Positions 10,316 through 19,000 of a DNA stretch of 64,000 nt are shown here, piece by piece; position 1 is the stretch's first letter; the number at the start of each line of letters is the position of its first letter. A program made the translations under genes and the position numbers. The stretch is taken from assembly GCF_019139535.1 (NCBI RefSeq), contig NZ_CP077073.1, positions 877,001-941,000 of the forward strand, read 5' to 3'. Under the pieces are notes generated by a model. It had not been told where the DNA came from. It searched no databases and saw only the letters and a list, made by a program, of their open reading frames with translations. The DNA comes from Pseudomonas muyukensis. Its GTDB lineage: Bacteria; Pseudomonadota; Gammaproteobacteria; Pseudomonadales; Pseudomonadaceae.

Positions 10316-10954
10316 ATGAGCCTCAAACTCGGCGACATCGCCCCCGATTTCGAACAGGATTCCAGCGCCGGCAAGATCCGCTTCCACGAATGGTTGGGCA
10401 ACAGCTGGGGCGTGCTGTTCTCCCATCCGGCCGACTTCACTCCGGTGTGCACCACCGAGCTGGGCCTGACCGCCAAGCTCAAGGACCAATTCGCCCAGCG
10501 CGGGGTCAAGGCCATCGCGCTGTCGGTGGACCCGGTGGATTCGCACCACAAGTGGATCGACGACATCAACGAGACCCAGAACACCGTGGTCAACTTCCCG
10601 ATCATCGCCGACGCCGACCGCAAGGTCTCCGACCTGTACGACCTGATCCACCCCAACGCCAGCGACACCCTCACCGTGCGTTCGCTGTTCGTGATCGACC
10701 CGAACAAGAAGGTGCGCCTGACCATCACTTATCCGGCCAGTACCGGGCGCAACTTCAACGAGATCCTGCGGGTGATCGACTCGCTGCAACTGACCGACAA
10801 CCACAAGGTCGCCACCCCCGCCAACTGGCAGGACGGCGACGAGGTGGTGATCGTGCCGTCGCTCAAGGACGAGGACGAGATCCGGCAGCGCTTCCCCAAA
10901 GGTTACCGCGCGGTCAAACCCTACCTGCGCCTGACCCCGCAGCCCAACCGCTGA
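10316..10954 (+). CDS. lsfA: 1-Cys peroxiredoxin LsfA
   Basis: Thiol peroxidase of the Prx6 subfamily that reduces peroxides through one peroxidatic cysteine, seen here as Cys45 in HPADFTPVCTTE. The 212-aa length and the C-terminal domain ending RLTPQPNR fit Prx6/LsfA. The name comes from low-sulfur-induced protein: in P. putida it is made under sulfate starvation and lies next to the ssu genes, as here. It probably protects cells when sulfonate oxygenases are active. AGGAG precedes the ATG. A terminator follows at 10997-11020, so it is its own transcript. Confidence 0.94.
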   Translation: MSLKLGDIAPDFEQDSSAGKIRFHEWLGNSWGVLFSHPADFTPVCTTELGLTAKLKDQFAQRGVKAIALSVDPVDSHHKWIDDINETQNTVVNFPIIADADRKVSDLYDLIHPNASDTLTVRSLFVIDPNKKVRLTITYPASTGRNFNEILRVIDSLQLTDNHKVATPANWQDGDEVVIVPSLKDEDEIRQRFPKGYRAVKPYLRLTPQPNR

Positions 10955-10996
10955 TGAATTCCTCGTTGCATTGCTCTTAGCCAAGCAGGGATCTTC

Positions 10997-11020
10997 GGGC
11001 CGTTTCGACGGCCCTTTTTT
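10997..11020 (+). terminator. Rho-independent terminator after lsfA
   Basis: GGGCCGT (10997-11003), tetraloop TTCG, ACGGCCC (11008-11014), then six T residues. Confidence 0.9.
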
Positions 11021-11035
11021 ATGCCTCCGTGTCCC

Positions 11036-11156
11036 CTGCAGGGGCGGCCTTGTGTCGCGAAAGGGCCGCAAGGCGGCCCCGGGATTCTCGGCATCACTGG
11101 GCAAGACCGGGGGCTGCTGCGCAGCCCTTTCGCGACTCAAGGCCGCGCCTGCAGAG
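11036..11156. repeat. REP-like inverted pair between lsfA and ssuE
   Basis: GGGGCGGCCTTGTGTCGCGA (11041-11060) and an inverted copy containing CCCTTTCGCGACTCAAGG faces it near 11124-11144, with an inner GGGCTGCTGCGCAGCCC hairpin. This is the same arrangement as the pair after ssuF near 16,040-16,155, so the ssu operon is bracketed by two copies of one element. Confidence 0.75.
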
Positions 11157-11159
11157 CAG

Positions 11160-11250
11160 AACCTCCAATAGTTATTTATGGAATAAACAAATGAAAAAAT
11201 ATGATTTATGGATATATATGACGAACTGTTAATGTCATTTCCATCCAGCG
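11160..11250 (+). promoter_or_regulatory. AT-rich ssu promoter region with 30-bp-spaced direct repeats
   Basis: ATTTATGGA occurs at 11174-11182 and again at 11204-11212, exactly 30 bp apart (about three helical turns), and the first copy runs into GGAATAAA. Such phasing suggests a regulator binding twice on one face of the DNA. CysB is a plausible candidate. Confidence 0.45.
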
Positions 11251-11297
11251 GGGCCAACCCCTCGCGGCCCTGAATTGATTCGAAGGAAGCGCTTTCA

Positions 11298-11891
11298 ATG
11301 CTGGTTGTCTCTGTCGGTGGTAGCCCCAGTCTTCGTTCACGCTCCGGCGTGCTGCTCGAACGCTCGCGCGATTGGCTGCAACAGCGCGGTGTCGAGGTCG
11401 TCACCTTCCAAGTGCGGGAATTCCCCGCCGAGGACCTGCTGCACGCCCGCTTCGACAGCCCGCAGGTGCGCCACTTCAACGAGCTGGTGGCCCAGGCCGA
11501 CGGCCTGCTGGTCGCCACCCCGGTGTACAAGGCATCGTTCGCCGGCGCGTTGAAGACCTTGCTCGACCTGCTGCCCGAGCGTGCCCTGGAACACAAGGTG
11601 GTATTGCCGATCGCCAGCGGCGGCAGCATCGCCCATATGCTCGCGGTGGACTACGCCCTCAAGCCGGTGCTGTCGGCGCTCAAGGCGCAGGAGACCCTGC
11701 AAGGGATCTTCGCCGACGACAGCCAGATCAGCTATGCCGACGGCGAACGTCCCGCACGCCTGGACGAAGCGCTGGAGCAGCGCCTGCTGGGCGCACTGGA
11801 GACCTTTCACGGCGCCCTGGCACGCCGGCCCCGGCCTGTGGCGCCGGGCCTGCTCAACGAACGCCTGCTCAGTGCCCGCTGGAGTATCTGA
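11298..11891 (+). CDS. ssuE: NAD(P)H-dependent FMN reductase of the sulfonate system
   Basis: Flavodoxin-like reductase that supplies FMNH2 to the monooxygenase SsuD. The 197-aa protein starts [20 protein letters not shown], where the SGGSPS-like loop binds FMN phosphate, and contains [20 protein letters not shown], typical of the SsuE/MsuE group. AAGGA lies before the ATG. First gene of ssuEADCBF; 92 nt separate it from ssuA. Confidence 0.93.
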   Translation: MLVVSVGGSPSLRSRSGVLLERSRDWLQQRGVEVVTFQVREFPAEDLLHARFDSPQVRHFNELVAQADGLLVATPVYKASFAGALKTLLDLLPERALEHKVVLPIASGGSIAHMLAVDYALKPVLSALKAQETLQGIFADDSQISYADGERPARLDEALEQRLLGALETFHGALARRPRPVAPGLLNERLLSARWSI

Positions 11892-11983
11892 GCAACCCTG
11901 ACGCTTCATCGCTGTTCCCACCTTACTCGCCCGCCAACGAGGCAAGCAGGTGCTACCCGAACCCACTCGCACAGGAGAGCGCC

Positions 11984-12949
11984 ATGCGCACAGTCTTCTT
12001 GCGTCGCGGTCTGGTCGCCCTGTTCGCGGCGGCTGTATCGTTCGGCGCCATCACCCAGGCCCAGGCTCAAAGCCTGCGCATCGGTTACCAGAAATACGGC
12101 ACCCTGGTGCTGCTCAAGGCCAAGGGCTCGCTGGAGAAGCGCCTGGCCGAGCAAGGTATCCAGGTGCAATGGACCGAGTTTCCCGGCGGTCCGCAGCTGC
12201 TCGAAGGGTTGAACGTCGGCTCGATCGACTTCGGCGTCACCGGCGAGACCCCGCCAGTGTTCGCCCAGGCCGCCGGCGCCGACCTGCTCTACGTCGCCTA
12301 TGAGCCGCCAGCGCCGCACAGCGAGGCGATCCTGGTGCCCAAGGGCTCGCCGATCCAGTCGGTCCAGGCACTCAAGGGCAAGAAGGTCGCGCTCAACAAG
12401 GGTTCCAACGTGCATTACCTGCTGGTCCGCGCCCTGGAAGACGCCGGCCTCAAGTACAGCGACATCCAGCCGGTCTACCTGCCGCCGGCCGACGCCCGCG
12501 CCGCTTTCGAGCGCGGCAGCGTGGATGCCTGGGTCATCTGGGACCCCTACCAGGCCGCCGCCGAGCAGCAGCTGCAGGCCCGCACCCTGCGCGACGGCAA
12601 GGACCTGGTCGACAACCACCAGTTCTACCTGGCCACCCGTCGCTATGCGACCCAGCACCCGGCGGTGATCGACACCCTGATCGAGCAAGTGCGCGCCGTC
12701 GGCCAATGGTCCCAGGCCAACCCGCAGCAGGTCACCGACCAGGTCGCGCCGCTGCTCGGCCTGCCAGCCGACATCACCCTCACCTCGGTGAAGCGCCAGG
12801 GCTATGGCGCCGCGCCGCTGACCCCGGAAGTGGTCGCCGCGCAGCAGAAGATCGCCGACACCTTCCAGGCCCTGAAGCTGATTCCCAAGCCCTTGAACAT
12901 CAAGGACGTGATCTGGACACCCCCGGCCAAGGTCGCCAGCGCGCCTTGA
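11984..12949 (+). CDS. ssuA: Aliphatic sulfonate-binding periplasmic protein
   Basis: Captures alkanesulfonates in the periplasm for SsuBC. The ATG at 11984 has AGGAG about 7 nt upstream (11972-11976) and opens a signal peptide [20 protein letters not shown] ending AQAQA; the frame is open much further upstream only as GC-rich noise across ssuE. The 321-aa product shows [20 protein letters not shown] and [19 protein letters not shown], diagnostic of SsuA. Confidence 0.94.
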   Translation: MRTVFLRRGLVALFAAAVSFGAITQAQAQSLRIGYQKYGTLVLLKAKGSLEKRLAEQGIQVQWTEFPGGPQLLEGLNVGSIDFGVTGETPPVFAQAAGADLLYVAYEPPAPHSEAILVPKGSPIQSVQALKGKKVALNKGSNVHYLLVRALEDAGLKYSDIQPVYLPPADARAAFERGSVDAWVIWDPYQAAAEQQLQARTLRDGKDLVDNHQFYLATRRYATQHPAVIDTLIEQVRAVGQWSQANPQQVTDQVAPLLGLPADITLTSVKRQGYGAAPLTPEVVAAQQKIADTFQALKLIPKPLNIKDVIWTPPAKVASAP

Positions 12950-13008
12950 ACGCATCGCCCGAGCCGGGGCCTCGCTCCGGCCCTGCCACCCTTGAGGAGA
13001 CAACTCCA

Positions 13009-14157
13009 ATGAGCCTGAACATCTTCTGGTTCCTTCCCACCCACGGTGACGGCAAGTACCTGGGCACCACCGAAGGCGCCCGCGCCGTCGACCATGGCTA
13101 CCTGGCGCAAATCGCCCAGGCCGCCGACCGCTTGGGCTTTGGCGGCGTGCTGATCCCCACCGGGCGCTCCTGCGAGGACTCCTGGCTGGTCGCCGCCTCG
13201 CTGATCCCGGTGACCGAACGCCTGAAGTTCCTGGTGGCGCTGCGCCCGGGGATCATCTCGCCGACCGTCGCCGCGCGCCAGGCGGCCACCCTGGACCGCC
13301 TGTCCAATGGCCGCGCGCTGTTCAACCTGGTCACCGGAGGCGATCCGGACGAACTGGCCGGCGATGGCCTGCACCTGAACCACCAGGAGCGCTACGAAGC
13401 CTCGGTGGAGTTCACCCGCATCTGGCGCAAGGTGCTCGAAGGCGAAGTGGTCGACTACGACGGCAAGCACATCCAGGTGAAGGGCGCCAAGCTGCTCTAC
13501 CCGCCGATCCAGCAGCCGCGCCCGCCGCTGTACTTCGGCGGCTCGTCCGACGCCGCCCAGGACCTGGCCGCCGAGCAGGTCGAGCTGTACCTGACCTGGG
13601 GCGAGCCACCGGCCGCCGTGGCCGAGAAGATCGCCCAGGTGCGCGAAAAAGCCGCTGCCCAGGGCCGCGAGGTGCGCTTCGGCATTCGCCTGCATGTGAT
13701 CGTGCGGGAAACCAACGAACAAGCCTGGGCCGCCGCCGACACACTGATTTCGCACCTGGACGACGACACCATCGCCCGGGCCCAGGCCTCGCTGGCGCGC
13801 TTCGACTCGGTCGGCCAGCAGCGCATGGCCGCGCTGCATGGCGGCAAGCGCGACAAGCTGGAGGTCGCGCCGAACCTGTGGGCCGGTGTCGGCCTGGTGC
13901 GTGGCGGGGCCGGCACTGCGCTGGTCGGCGATGGGCCGACGGTCGCGGCACGGGTCAAGGAGTACGCGGCGCTGGGCATCGATACCTTCATCTTCTCCGG
14001 CTACCCGCACCTGGAAGAGTCGTACCGCGTCGCCGAGCTGCTGTTCCCGCACCTGGACGTGCAGCGCCCGGAGCCGGTGACGAGCGGTGGCTACGTGAGC
14101 CCATTCGGGGAGATGGTGGCCAACGACATCCTGCCCAAGTCCGTGTCGCAGAGCTGA
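13009..14157 (+). CDS. ssuD: FMNH2-dependent alkanesulfonate monooxygenase
   Basis: Luciferase-fold enzyme (382 aa) that uses FMNH2 and oxygen to convert alkanesulfonates to aldehyde and sulfite. It begins [20 protein letters not shown] and contains [20 protein letters not shown] and [20 protein letters not shown], as in E. coli SsuD. GAGGAG lies about 9 nt before the chosen ATG. Reduced flavin comes from SsuE two genes upstream. Confidence 0.96.
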   Translation: MSLNIFWFLPTHGDGKYLGTTEGARAVDHGYLAQIAQAADRLGFGGVLIPTGRSCEDSWLVAASLIPVTERLKFLVALRPGIISPTVAARQAATLDRLSNGRALFNLVTGGDPDELAGDGLHLNHQERYEASVEFTRIWRKVLEGEVVDYDGKHIQVKGAKLLYPPIQQPRPPLYFGGSSDAAQDLAAEQVELYLTWGEPPAAVAEKIAQVREKAAAQGREVRFGIRLHVIVRETNEQAWAAADTLISHLDDDTIARAQASLARFDSVGQQRMAALHGGKRDKLEVAPNLWAGVGLVRGGAGTALVGDGPTVAARVKEYAALGIDTFIFSGYPHLEESYRVAELLFPHLDVQRPEPVTSGGYVSPFGEMVANDILPKSVSQS

Positions 14158-14167
14158 GGGCCTGGCC

Positions 14168-14965
14168 ATGAGTCATGCACCTTCAAGCACCTGGAGCCAG
14201 CGCCTGGCCCCCTGGGCCTTGCCGTTGCTGTTGCTGGCTGTCTGGCAACTGGCGGTCAGCGCCGGCTGGCTGTCGACCCGCATCCTGCCGGCGCCAAGCG
14301 CGGTGGTCAGTGCCGGGGTCGAGCTGGTGCGCAGCGGCGAGCTCTGGAGCCACCTGGCCATCAGCGGCTGGCGCGCCGGCCTGGGCTTCGTCATCGGTGG
14401 CGTCATCGGCCTGGTACTGGGCTTCATCACCGGCCTGTCGAATTGGGGCGAGCGCCTGCTCGACAGTTCGGTGCAGATGATTCGCAACGTGCCGCACCTG
14501 GCGCTGATCCCGCTGGTGATCCTGTGGTTCGGTATCGACGAGTCGGCGAAGATCTTCCTGGTAGCGCTGGGCACGCTGTTCCCCATCTACCTCAACACCT
14601 ACCACGGTATTCGCAACGTCGACCCGGCCCTGGTGGAGATGGCGCGCAGCTATGGGCTGTCGGGCTTTGCCCTGTTCCGCCAGGTGATCCTGCCTGGTGC
14701 GTTGCCGTCGATCCTGGTCGGTGTGCGCTTCGCCCTGGGCTTCATGTGGCTGACCCTGATCGTCGCCGAGACCATTTCGGCCAACGCCGGCATCGGCTAC
14801 CTGGCGATGAACGCCCGGGAGTTCCTGCAGACCGACGTGGTGGTGCTGGCGATCGTGCTGTACGCGCTGCTTGGCAAGCTCGCCGACCTGGCGGCCCGTG
14901 GCCTGGAGCGTGTGTGGCTGCGCTGGCACCCGGCGTACCAGGTCGCCAGGAAGGAGGGCGCATGA
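14168..14965 (+). CDS. ssuC: Aliphatic sulfonate ABC transporter permease
   Basis: Six-span inner-membrane permease (265 aa) of the sulfonate importer. The EAA loop region [20 protein letters not shown] is visible. It lies 10 nt after ssuD, and its stop overlaps the ssuB start (ATGA at 14962-14965). Confidence 0.94.
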   Translation: MSHAPSSTWSQRLAPWALPLLLLAVWQLAVSAGWLSTRILPAPSAVVSAGVELVRSGELWSHLAISGWRAGLGFVIGGVIGLVLGFITGLSNWGERLLDSSVQMIRNVPHLALIPLVILWFGIDESAKIFLVALGTLFPIYLNTYHGIRNVDPALVEMARSYGLSGFALFRQVILPGALPSILVGVRFALGFMWLTLIVAETISANAGIGYLAMNAREFLQTDVVVLAIVLYALLGKLADLAARGLERVWLRWHPAYQVARKEGA

Positions 14966-15777
14966 TGAGCGTGCTCACGCAACGACCGCCGCGCCTGCTG
15001 CCCGGCATCCCGCTCGCCGCCAACGGCCTGCGCCGCGCCTTCGGCCAGCGCGAGGTGCTGCGCGGTATCGACCTGCACATACCGGCCGGCCAGTTCGTCG
15101 CCATCGTCGGGCGCAGCGGGTGCGGCAAGAGCACCTTGCTGCGCCTGCTGGCCGGGCTCGACCAGCCTGGCGCCGGCGAGCTGCTGGCCGGCGCGGCGCC
15201 GCTGGCCGAGGCCCGCGACGATACCCGGCTGATGTTCCAGGACGCGCGCCTGCTGCCGTGGAAAAAAGTCATCGACAACGTTGGCCTGGGCCTGGCCGGC
15301 CACTGGCGCCGTCGTGCCCTGGAAGCCCTGGAGGCGGTCGGCCTGGCCGAGCGCGCCAACGACTGGCCGGCGGCGTTGTCCGGTGGCCAGAAACAGCGGG
15401 TGGCCTTGGCCCGGGCGCTGATCCACCAGCCGCGCCTGCTGCTGCTGGACGAGCCTCTGGGCGCGCTGGATGCCCTGACCCGTATCGAAATGCAGCAATT
15501 GATCGAGCGCCTGTGGCGCCAGCACGGCTTCACCGTGCTGCTGGTCACCCACGACGTCAGCGAAGCCGTCGCCGTGGCCGACCGGGTGATCCTGATCGAA
15601 GACGGCGCCGTCGGCCTGGACCTGGTCGTCGACCTGCCACGGCCACGGGTGCGGGGTTCGCACCGCCTGGCGGCGCTGGAAAGCGAAGTGCTCAACCGTG
15701 TTCTGTCCGTGCCGGGCACCCCGCCCGAGCCGGAGCCTGTCGCCCCGTTGCCCACGCAGTTGCGTTGGGCTCATTGA
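14962..15777 (+). CDS. ssuB: Aliphatic sulfonate ABC transporter ATP-binding protein
   Basis: ATPase of the sulfonate importer, 271 aa, with Walker [10 protein letters not shown], signature [15 protein letters not shown], Walker [13 protein letters not shown] and VTHDVSEAV. Two adjacent ATGs (14962 and 14965) are possible starts; the first is taken because it gives the ATGA overlap with ssuC. The C-terminal tail after residue 245 is proline-rich and variable. Confidence 0.94.
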   Translation: MMSVLTQRPPRLLPGIPLAANGLRRAFGQREVLRGIDLHIPAGQFVAIVGRSGCGKSTLLRLLAGLDQPGAGELLAGAAPLAEARDDTRLMFQDARLLPWKKVIDNVGLGLAGHWRRRALEALEAVGLAERANDWPAALSGGQKQRVALARALIHQPRLLLLDEPLGALDALTRIEMQQLIERLWRQHGFTVLLVTHDVSEAVAVADRVILIEDGAVGLDLVVDLPRPRVRGSHRLAALESEVLNRVLSVPGTPPEPEPVAPLPTQLRWAH

Positions 15778-15807
15778 ATCCTCGAAGCCGCAAAAAGGAA
15801 TGACGCC

Positions 15808-16023
15808 ATGACCATCAAAGCCATCAACGTTCGCAACCAGTTCAAAGGCACCGTGAAGGAAATCCTCGAAGGGCCGGTACTCTCGGAAATCGACGTGCAG
15901 ACCGCCTCTGGCATCGTCACTTCGGTGATTACCACCCGTTCCGTGAAGGAGCTCGAGTTGCAGGTGGGCAGCGAGGTGATTGCCTTCGTCAAATCGACCG
16001 AGGTGTCCATCGCCAAGCTCTGA
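15808..16023 (+). CDS. ssuF: Molbindin-like TOBE-domain protein of the sulfonate operon
   Basis: A 71-aa single TOBE/Mop domain (MTIKAINVRNQFKGTVKEIL ... VIAFVKSTEVSIAKL) like molybdenum-pterin-binding proteins. SsuF closes the ssu operon in P. putida and was reported to be needed for growth on aliphatic sulfonates there, though its ligand is unclear. It lies 30 nt after ssuB, preceded by AAGGAA. A REP-like pair follows and no T-run terminator is seen. Confidence 0.9.
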   Translation: MTIKAINVRNQFKGTVKEILEGPVLSEIDVQTASGIVTSVITTRSVKELELQVGSEVIAFVKSTEVSIAKL

Positions 16024-16037
16024 AGCCTTGCACGGTC

Positions 16038-16155
16038 CCTGTAGGAGCGGCCTCGTGTCGCGAAAGGGGCGCGGAGCGGCCCCAGGTTTTGAGCCACCAT
16101 CAAAATTGCCGGGGCTGCTGCGCAGCCCTTTCGCGACGCAAGGCCGCTCCTACAG
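16038..16155. repeat. REP-like inverted pair after ssuF
   Basis: TGTAGGAGCGGCCTCGTGTC (16040-16059) faces an inverted copy ending CAAGGCCGCTCCTACA (16139-16154), with an internal GGGCTGCTGCGCAGCCC hairpin. It separates convergent ssuF and the tetR-type gene and may act as transcript end for both. Confidence 0.8.
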
Positions 16156-16175
16156 AATTTTTGCAGGGCTCGGGA

Positions 16176-16802
16176 TCAGCGCTTGGCCAGATAAGGCGGC
16201 AGATACAACCCCAGATACGCCTCGAACACCCGCATCCCCTCTTCAGCCATGCGCGGCGTGATCGCCTCATGCAGTTGCATCGAGCGGGCATAGACCCGGT
16301 CGCTCAGCTCCATCGCCAAGGCGAACACATCCACATCCCGAGGCATCGCCGGCAGCTGGAAATACCGGTCGAACAGCCTGTGCATGAGCTCGCCCAGCTC
16401 CAGGTCATGCTGACGATCAGCCTGCACCACTTCGCTCAGGCCATGCTGGGCCAGAATCAGCTGGCGCGCTGCGGCATCTTCGTTGTAGATGTCGAGCATG
16501 CGTTGCTCGATCAGCCGCGACAGTTGCGGCCAAGTACTGAATGCGGTGGTGTCGATGGGCGCGCTCAGCGCCTCGCGAAACGCCCGGTGCACATCGGCGG
16601 TCAGCGCCTCGAGCAGGGCCGGCACGCTGGCGAAAAAGTGATACACCGACGACGGTGGAATCTGCGCCCGTTCGGCCACGCTGTAGATCGACAACCCCGC
16701 CACCCCTTGCCCGGCCAGCAGTTCGCGCGCCGCCGCCAGGATCGCCTCGATCCTGGCCTGGCTGCTGGCGCGCGGCTTGCGCGGGGCGACGACGCGGTTC
16801 AT
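16176..16802 (-). CDS. TetR-family transcriptional regulator
   Basis: A 208-aa repressor-type protein with an N-terminal helix-turn-helix (residues about 15-65: ARIEAILAAARELLAGQGVA then YSVAERAQIPPSSVYHFF) and a C-terminal ligand domain. Its ATG overlaps the gshA stop by one base (TGATG at 16800-16804), so it is translated from the gshA transcript. Targets and ligand are not visible; control of the neighbouring gshA operon or of the sulfonate block are both only guesses. Confidence 0.88.
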   Translation of the reverse strand: MNRVVAPRKPRASSQARIEAILAAARELLAGQGVAGLSIYSVAERAQIPPSSVYHFFASVPALLEALTADVHRAFREALSAPIDTTAFSTWPQLSRLIEQRMLDIYNEDAAARQLILAQHGLSEVVQADRQHDLELGELMHRLFDRYFQLPAMPRDVDVFALAMELSDRVYARSMQLHEAITPRMAEEGMRVFEAYLGLYLPPYLAKR

Positions 16803-18379
16803 CAGTTGCTGATCGCCAGGATACTGGCCTGGTAGGCGCCGACGAACAGGTCGAAGTCGCCGACTTCTTCCTGTTCCAGCGCGGACTGCTTGGCCAGCGA
16901 CTCGCGCGCCAGGGTTTCGAAGGCCTGTTGCTGCTCGCGGCTCAGCGGTTGCGCGCGGAAGGTCTCGGCGTGCAGGCGGCTTTGGCGCAGGGCGAACTCG
17001 ACGAAGCTCTCGTCGTGCTCGGTCATGCGCGCCAACACCTGGGCCGATGGGGTCAGCTCGGGATCATCGACCTTGGCCTGCTGTGCTTGCAGGGCCTTGG
17101 CGTGTTCCTCGCCACCCTGGGCGCGGTCGAGCAGGGCCGCCAGTTGGCCGATGCGGCCGATCAGCTCGCTGGCCCAGGCCTTGAGCGCGACCGGCTGGCC
17201 GTCGCGGCGCAGTTCCAGGCCAGGGCGCCGGCCTTGCTTGACCACGCTGAGGAAGTTGTCGGTGCACTGGCCGCACTCGCCGTTGTCCAGCTGCGGGCTG
17301 TCTTCCAGGGCGCAGAACAGCAGGAAGGCATCGAGGAAACGCGCCTCGGGCAGGTCGATGCCCACTGGCAGGAACGGGTTGATGTCCAGGCAACGCACTT
17401 CCACGTACTGCACGCCGCGGGAGGTCAAGGCCTGGATCGGTCGCTCGCCGGTGTAGGTGACCCGCTTGGGGCGGATGTTCGAGTAGTACTCGTTTTCGAT
17501 CTGCAGGATGTTGGTGTTCAGCTGTACCCACTCGCCATCCTTGTGCGTGCCGACCTCGACGTAGGGCGGGTAGGGCGTGCCCACCGCCTTGCGCAGGCTG
17601 TCGGTGTAGCTGGCGAGGTTGTTGTAGCAGGGCGTGAGGCCGGCCTGGGCGTTGCTCTGGTAGCCCAGGTCGCTCATGCGCAGGCTGGTGGCGTAGGGCA
17701 GGTACAGGGTTTGCGCGTCGAGCTCCTCGAGCTGGTGCGCACGGCCCCGCAGGAAGCCTTTGTCCAGGGTCGGCGAGGCGCCGAACAGGTACATCAGCAG
17801 CCAGCTGTAGCGGCGGAAGTTGCGGATCAGCGCGATATAGGCCGAGGACTGGTAGTCGCGGTCGCTCTGCTCGCCGCCTTCGGCCGCGCGCAACAGCGGC
17901 CATAGCGTCTCGGGCAGGGAGAAGTTGTAATGGATGCCGGCGATGCACTGCATGGTGCGCCCGTAGCGCAGGGCCAGGCCCTTGCGGTACACGTGCTTGA
18001 GCTTGCCGATGTTCGAGCTGCCGTATTCGGCGATCGGGATGTCTTCTTCGGCAGGCAGCGCGCAGGGCATCGACGGGCTCCACAGCAGTTCGTCACCCAG
18101 CTGGGTGTAGACGAAGCGGTGGACCTCTTCGAGGCTCTCGAGCACCTTGGCCGGGTCGGCCAGGGCTGGCGTGATGAACTCCAGCAGCGACTCGGAATAA
18201 TCGGTGGTGATCTGCTCGTTGGTCAGCGCCGAACCCAGGGCCTCGGGGTGCGGGGTCTGGGCCAGGCGACCTTGGTCGGTCACGCGCAGGCATTCGCGCT
18301 CAATGCCGTGCAGGCACTGCTTGAGCAGGTCGAGATTGTCGCCGAGCAGGCTCAGGCGGCGGTTGAGGAGGTCGCTCAA
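16802..18379 (-). CDS. gshA: Glutamate-cysteine ligase
   Basis: First enzyme of glutathione synthesis, joining glutamate and cysteine with ATP. The 525-aa protein shows [10 protein letters not shown] (metal/substrate Glu), [26 protein letters not shown] and [12 protein letters not shown], all typical of proteobacterial GshA. I choose a TTG start at 18379 because AAGGA lies 7 nt upstream and the product then begins MSDLLNRRL; the alternative GTG at 18394 adds five residues and lacks a good ribosome-binding site. It is downstream of the thioesterase gene across a REP hairpin, and overlaps the TetR gene by one base. Confidence 0.93.
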   Translation of the reverse strand: MSDLLNRRLSLLGDNLDLLKQCLHGIERECLRVTDQGRLAQTPHPEALGSALTNEQITTDYSESLLEFITPALADPAKVLESLEEVHRFVYTQLGDELLWSPSMPCALPAEEDIPIAEYGSSNIGKLKHVYRKGLALRYGRTMQCIAGIHYNFSLPETLWPLLRAAEGGEQSDRDYQSSAYIALIRNFRRYSWLLMYLFGASPTLDKGFLRGRAHQLEELDAQTLYLPYATSLRMSDLGYQSNAQAGLTPCYNNLASYTDSLRKAVGTPYPPYVEVGTHKDGEWVQLNTNILQIENEYYSNIRPKRVTYTGERPIQALTSRGVQYVEVRCLDINPFLPVGIDLPEARFLDAFLLFCALEDSPQLDNGECGQCTDNFLSVVKQGRRPGLELRRDGQPVALKAWASELIGRIGQLAALLDRAQGGEEHAKALQAQQAKVDDPELTPSAQVLARMTEHDESFVEFALRQSRLHAETFRAQPLSREQQQAFETLARESLAKQSALEQEEVGDFDLFVGAYQASILAISN

Positions 18380-18506
18380 GATGGATTCCTTCACGCGTCA
18401 GTCGCCCCAATATGGGGGTAGGGATGACGGTCTACAAGGGTAGTTGGGCAAGGAACTGGCGTTGTCGCCTGGTTTACGCGGTTCCGGCTAGGCTCAGCGT
18501 CGGTTC

Positions 18507-18579
18507 TGCACCCTTTCGCCGGCAAGGCCGGCTCCTACCGGGACGGTGTAGGAGCCGGCCTTGCCGGCGAAAGGGTGCA
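18507..18579. repeat. REP pair forming a 32-bp perfect inverted repeat
   Basis: The left arm 18507-18538 and right arm 18548-18579 are exact reverse complements over 32 bases with a 9-nt loop; the core is GCCGGCAAGGCCGGC on one side and GCCGGCCTTGCCGGC on the other. It is the most perfect REP pair in the window. It lies between the thioesterase stop and the gshA start on the same strand, so it can attenuate read-through or shield the upstream mRNA 3' end. Confidence 0.9.
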
Positions 18580-18616
18580 TATGTTGCCGAAAATACCGCA
18601 GATGGGGCTAGATCAG

Positions 18617-19000
18617 CTAGAGAACCGCGAAGGTTCCCTGGGCCTTGGCCACCAGCTTGTCGTCCTGAAGCACGTCGGCGTCGACCACCAGCGTGCGCCG
18701 GCCGGCATGCAGCACGCGCGCGGTGCAGCGCACCTCGCCCTCGCTGACCGCGCGCAGGTAGTTGATCTTGCACTCGATGGTCACGCTCTGCTGGTCGAAG
18801 CCGTGGCTGGCCGAGCAGGCCAGGCCCATGGTGATGTCGACCAGGCTGAAGATCGCCCCGCCGTGCAGCTTCTGGCCACGGTTGCGCAGGTGCGGCGCGA
18901 GCGCCAGGGCCACCTCTGCAACGCCCGTGTCCAGGCGTTGCAGGCGGCAACCCAGCAATTGGCTGAAGGCGCTTTCGACGTACTCTTTCGGTACGTCCAT
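18617..19000 (-). CDS. PaaI-type hotdog thioesterase
   Basis: A 127-aa single hotdog-fold protein of the acyl-CoA thioesterase superfamily. The segment RNRGQKLHGGAIFSLVDITM contains the HGG(A/V)xFxLxD motif that carries the acidic catalytic residue in PaaI-like enzymes. The substrate cannot be read from sequence. Its ATG overlaps the tex stop by one base (TGATG), so it is cotranscribed with tex; an alternative GTG lies one codon upstream. This order (tex, thioesterase, gshA) is conserved in pseudomonads. Confidence 0.88.
   Translation of the reverse strand: MDVPKEYVESAFSQLLGCRLQRLDTGVAEVALALAPHLRNRGQKLHGGAIFSLVDITMGLACSASHGFDQQSVTIECKINYLRAVSEGEVRCTARVLHAGRRTLVVDADVLQDDKLVAKAQGTFAVL

Noticed and set aside
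16038..16160. Repeats flanking the ssu operon as ends of a transposon
   Set aside because: The same REP subtype occurs at unrelated sites (4.6 and 61.0 kb), and there is no transposase or target duplication.
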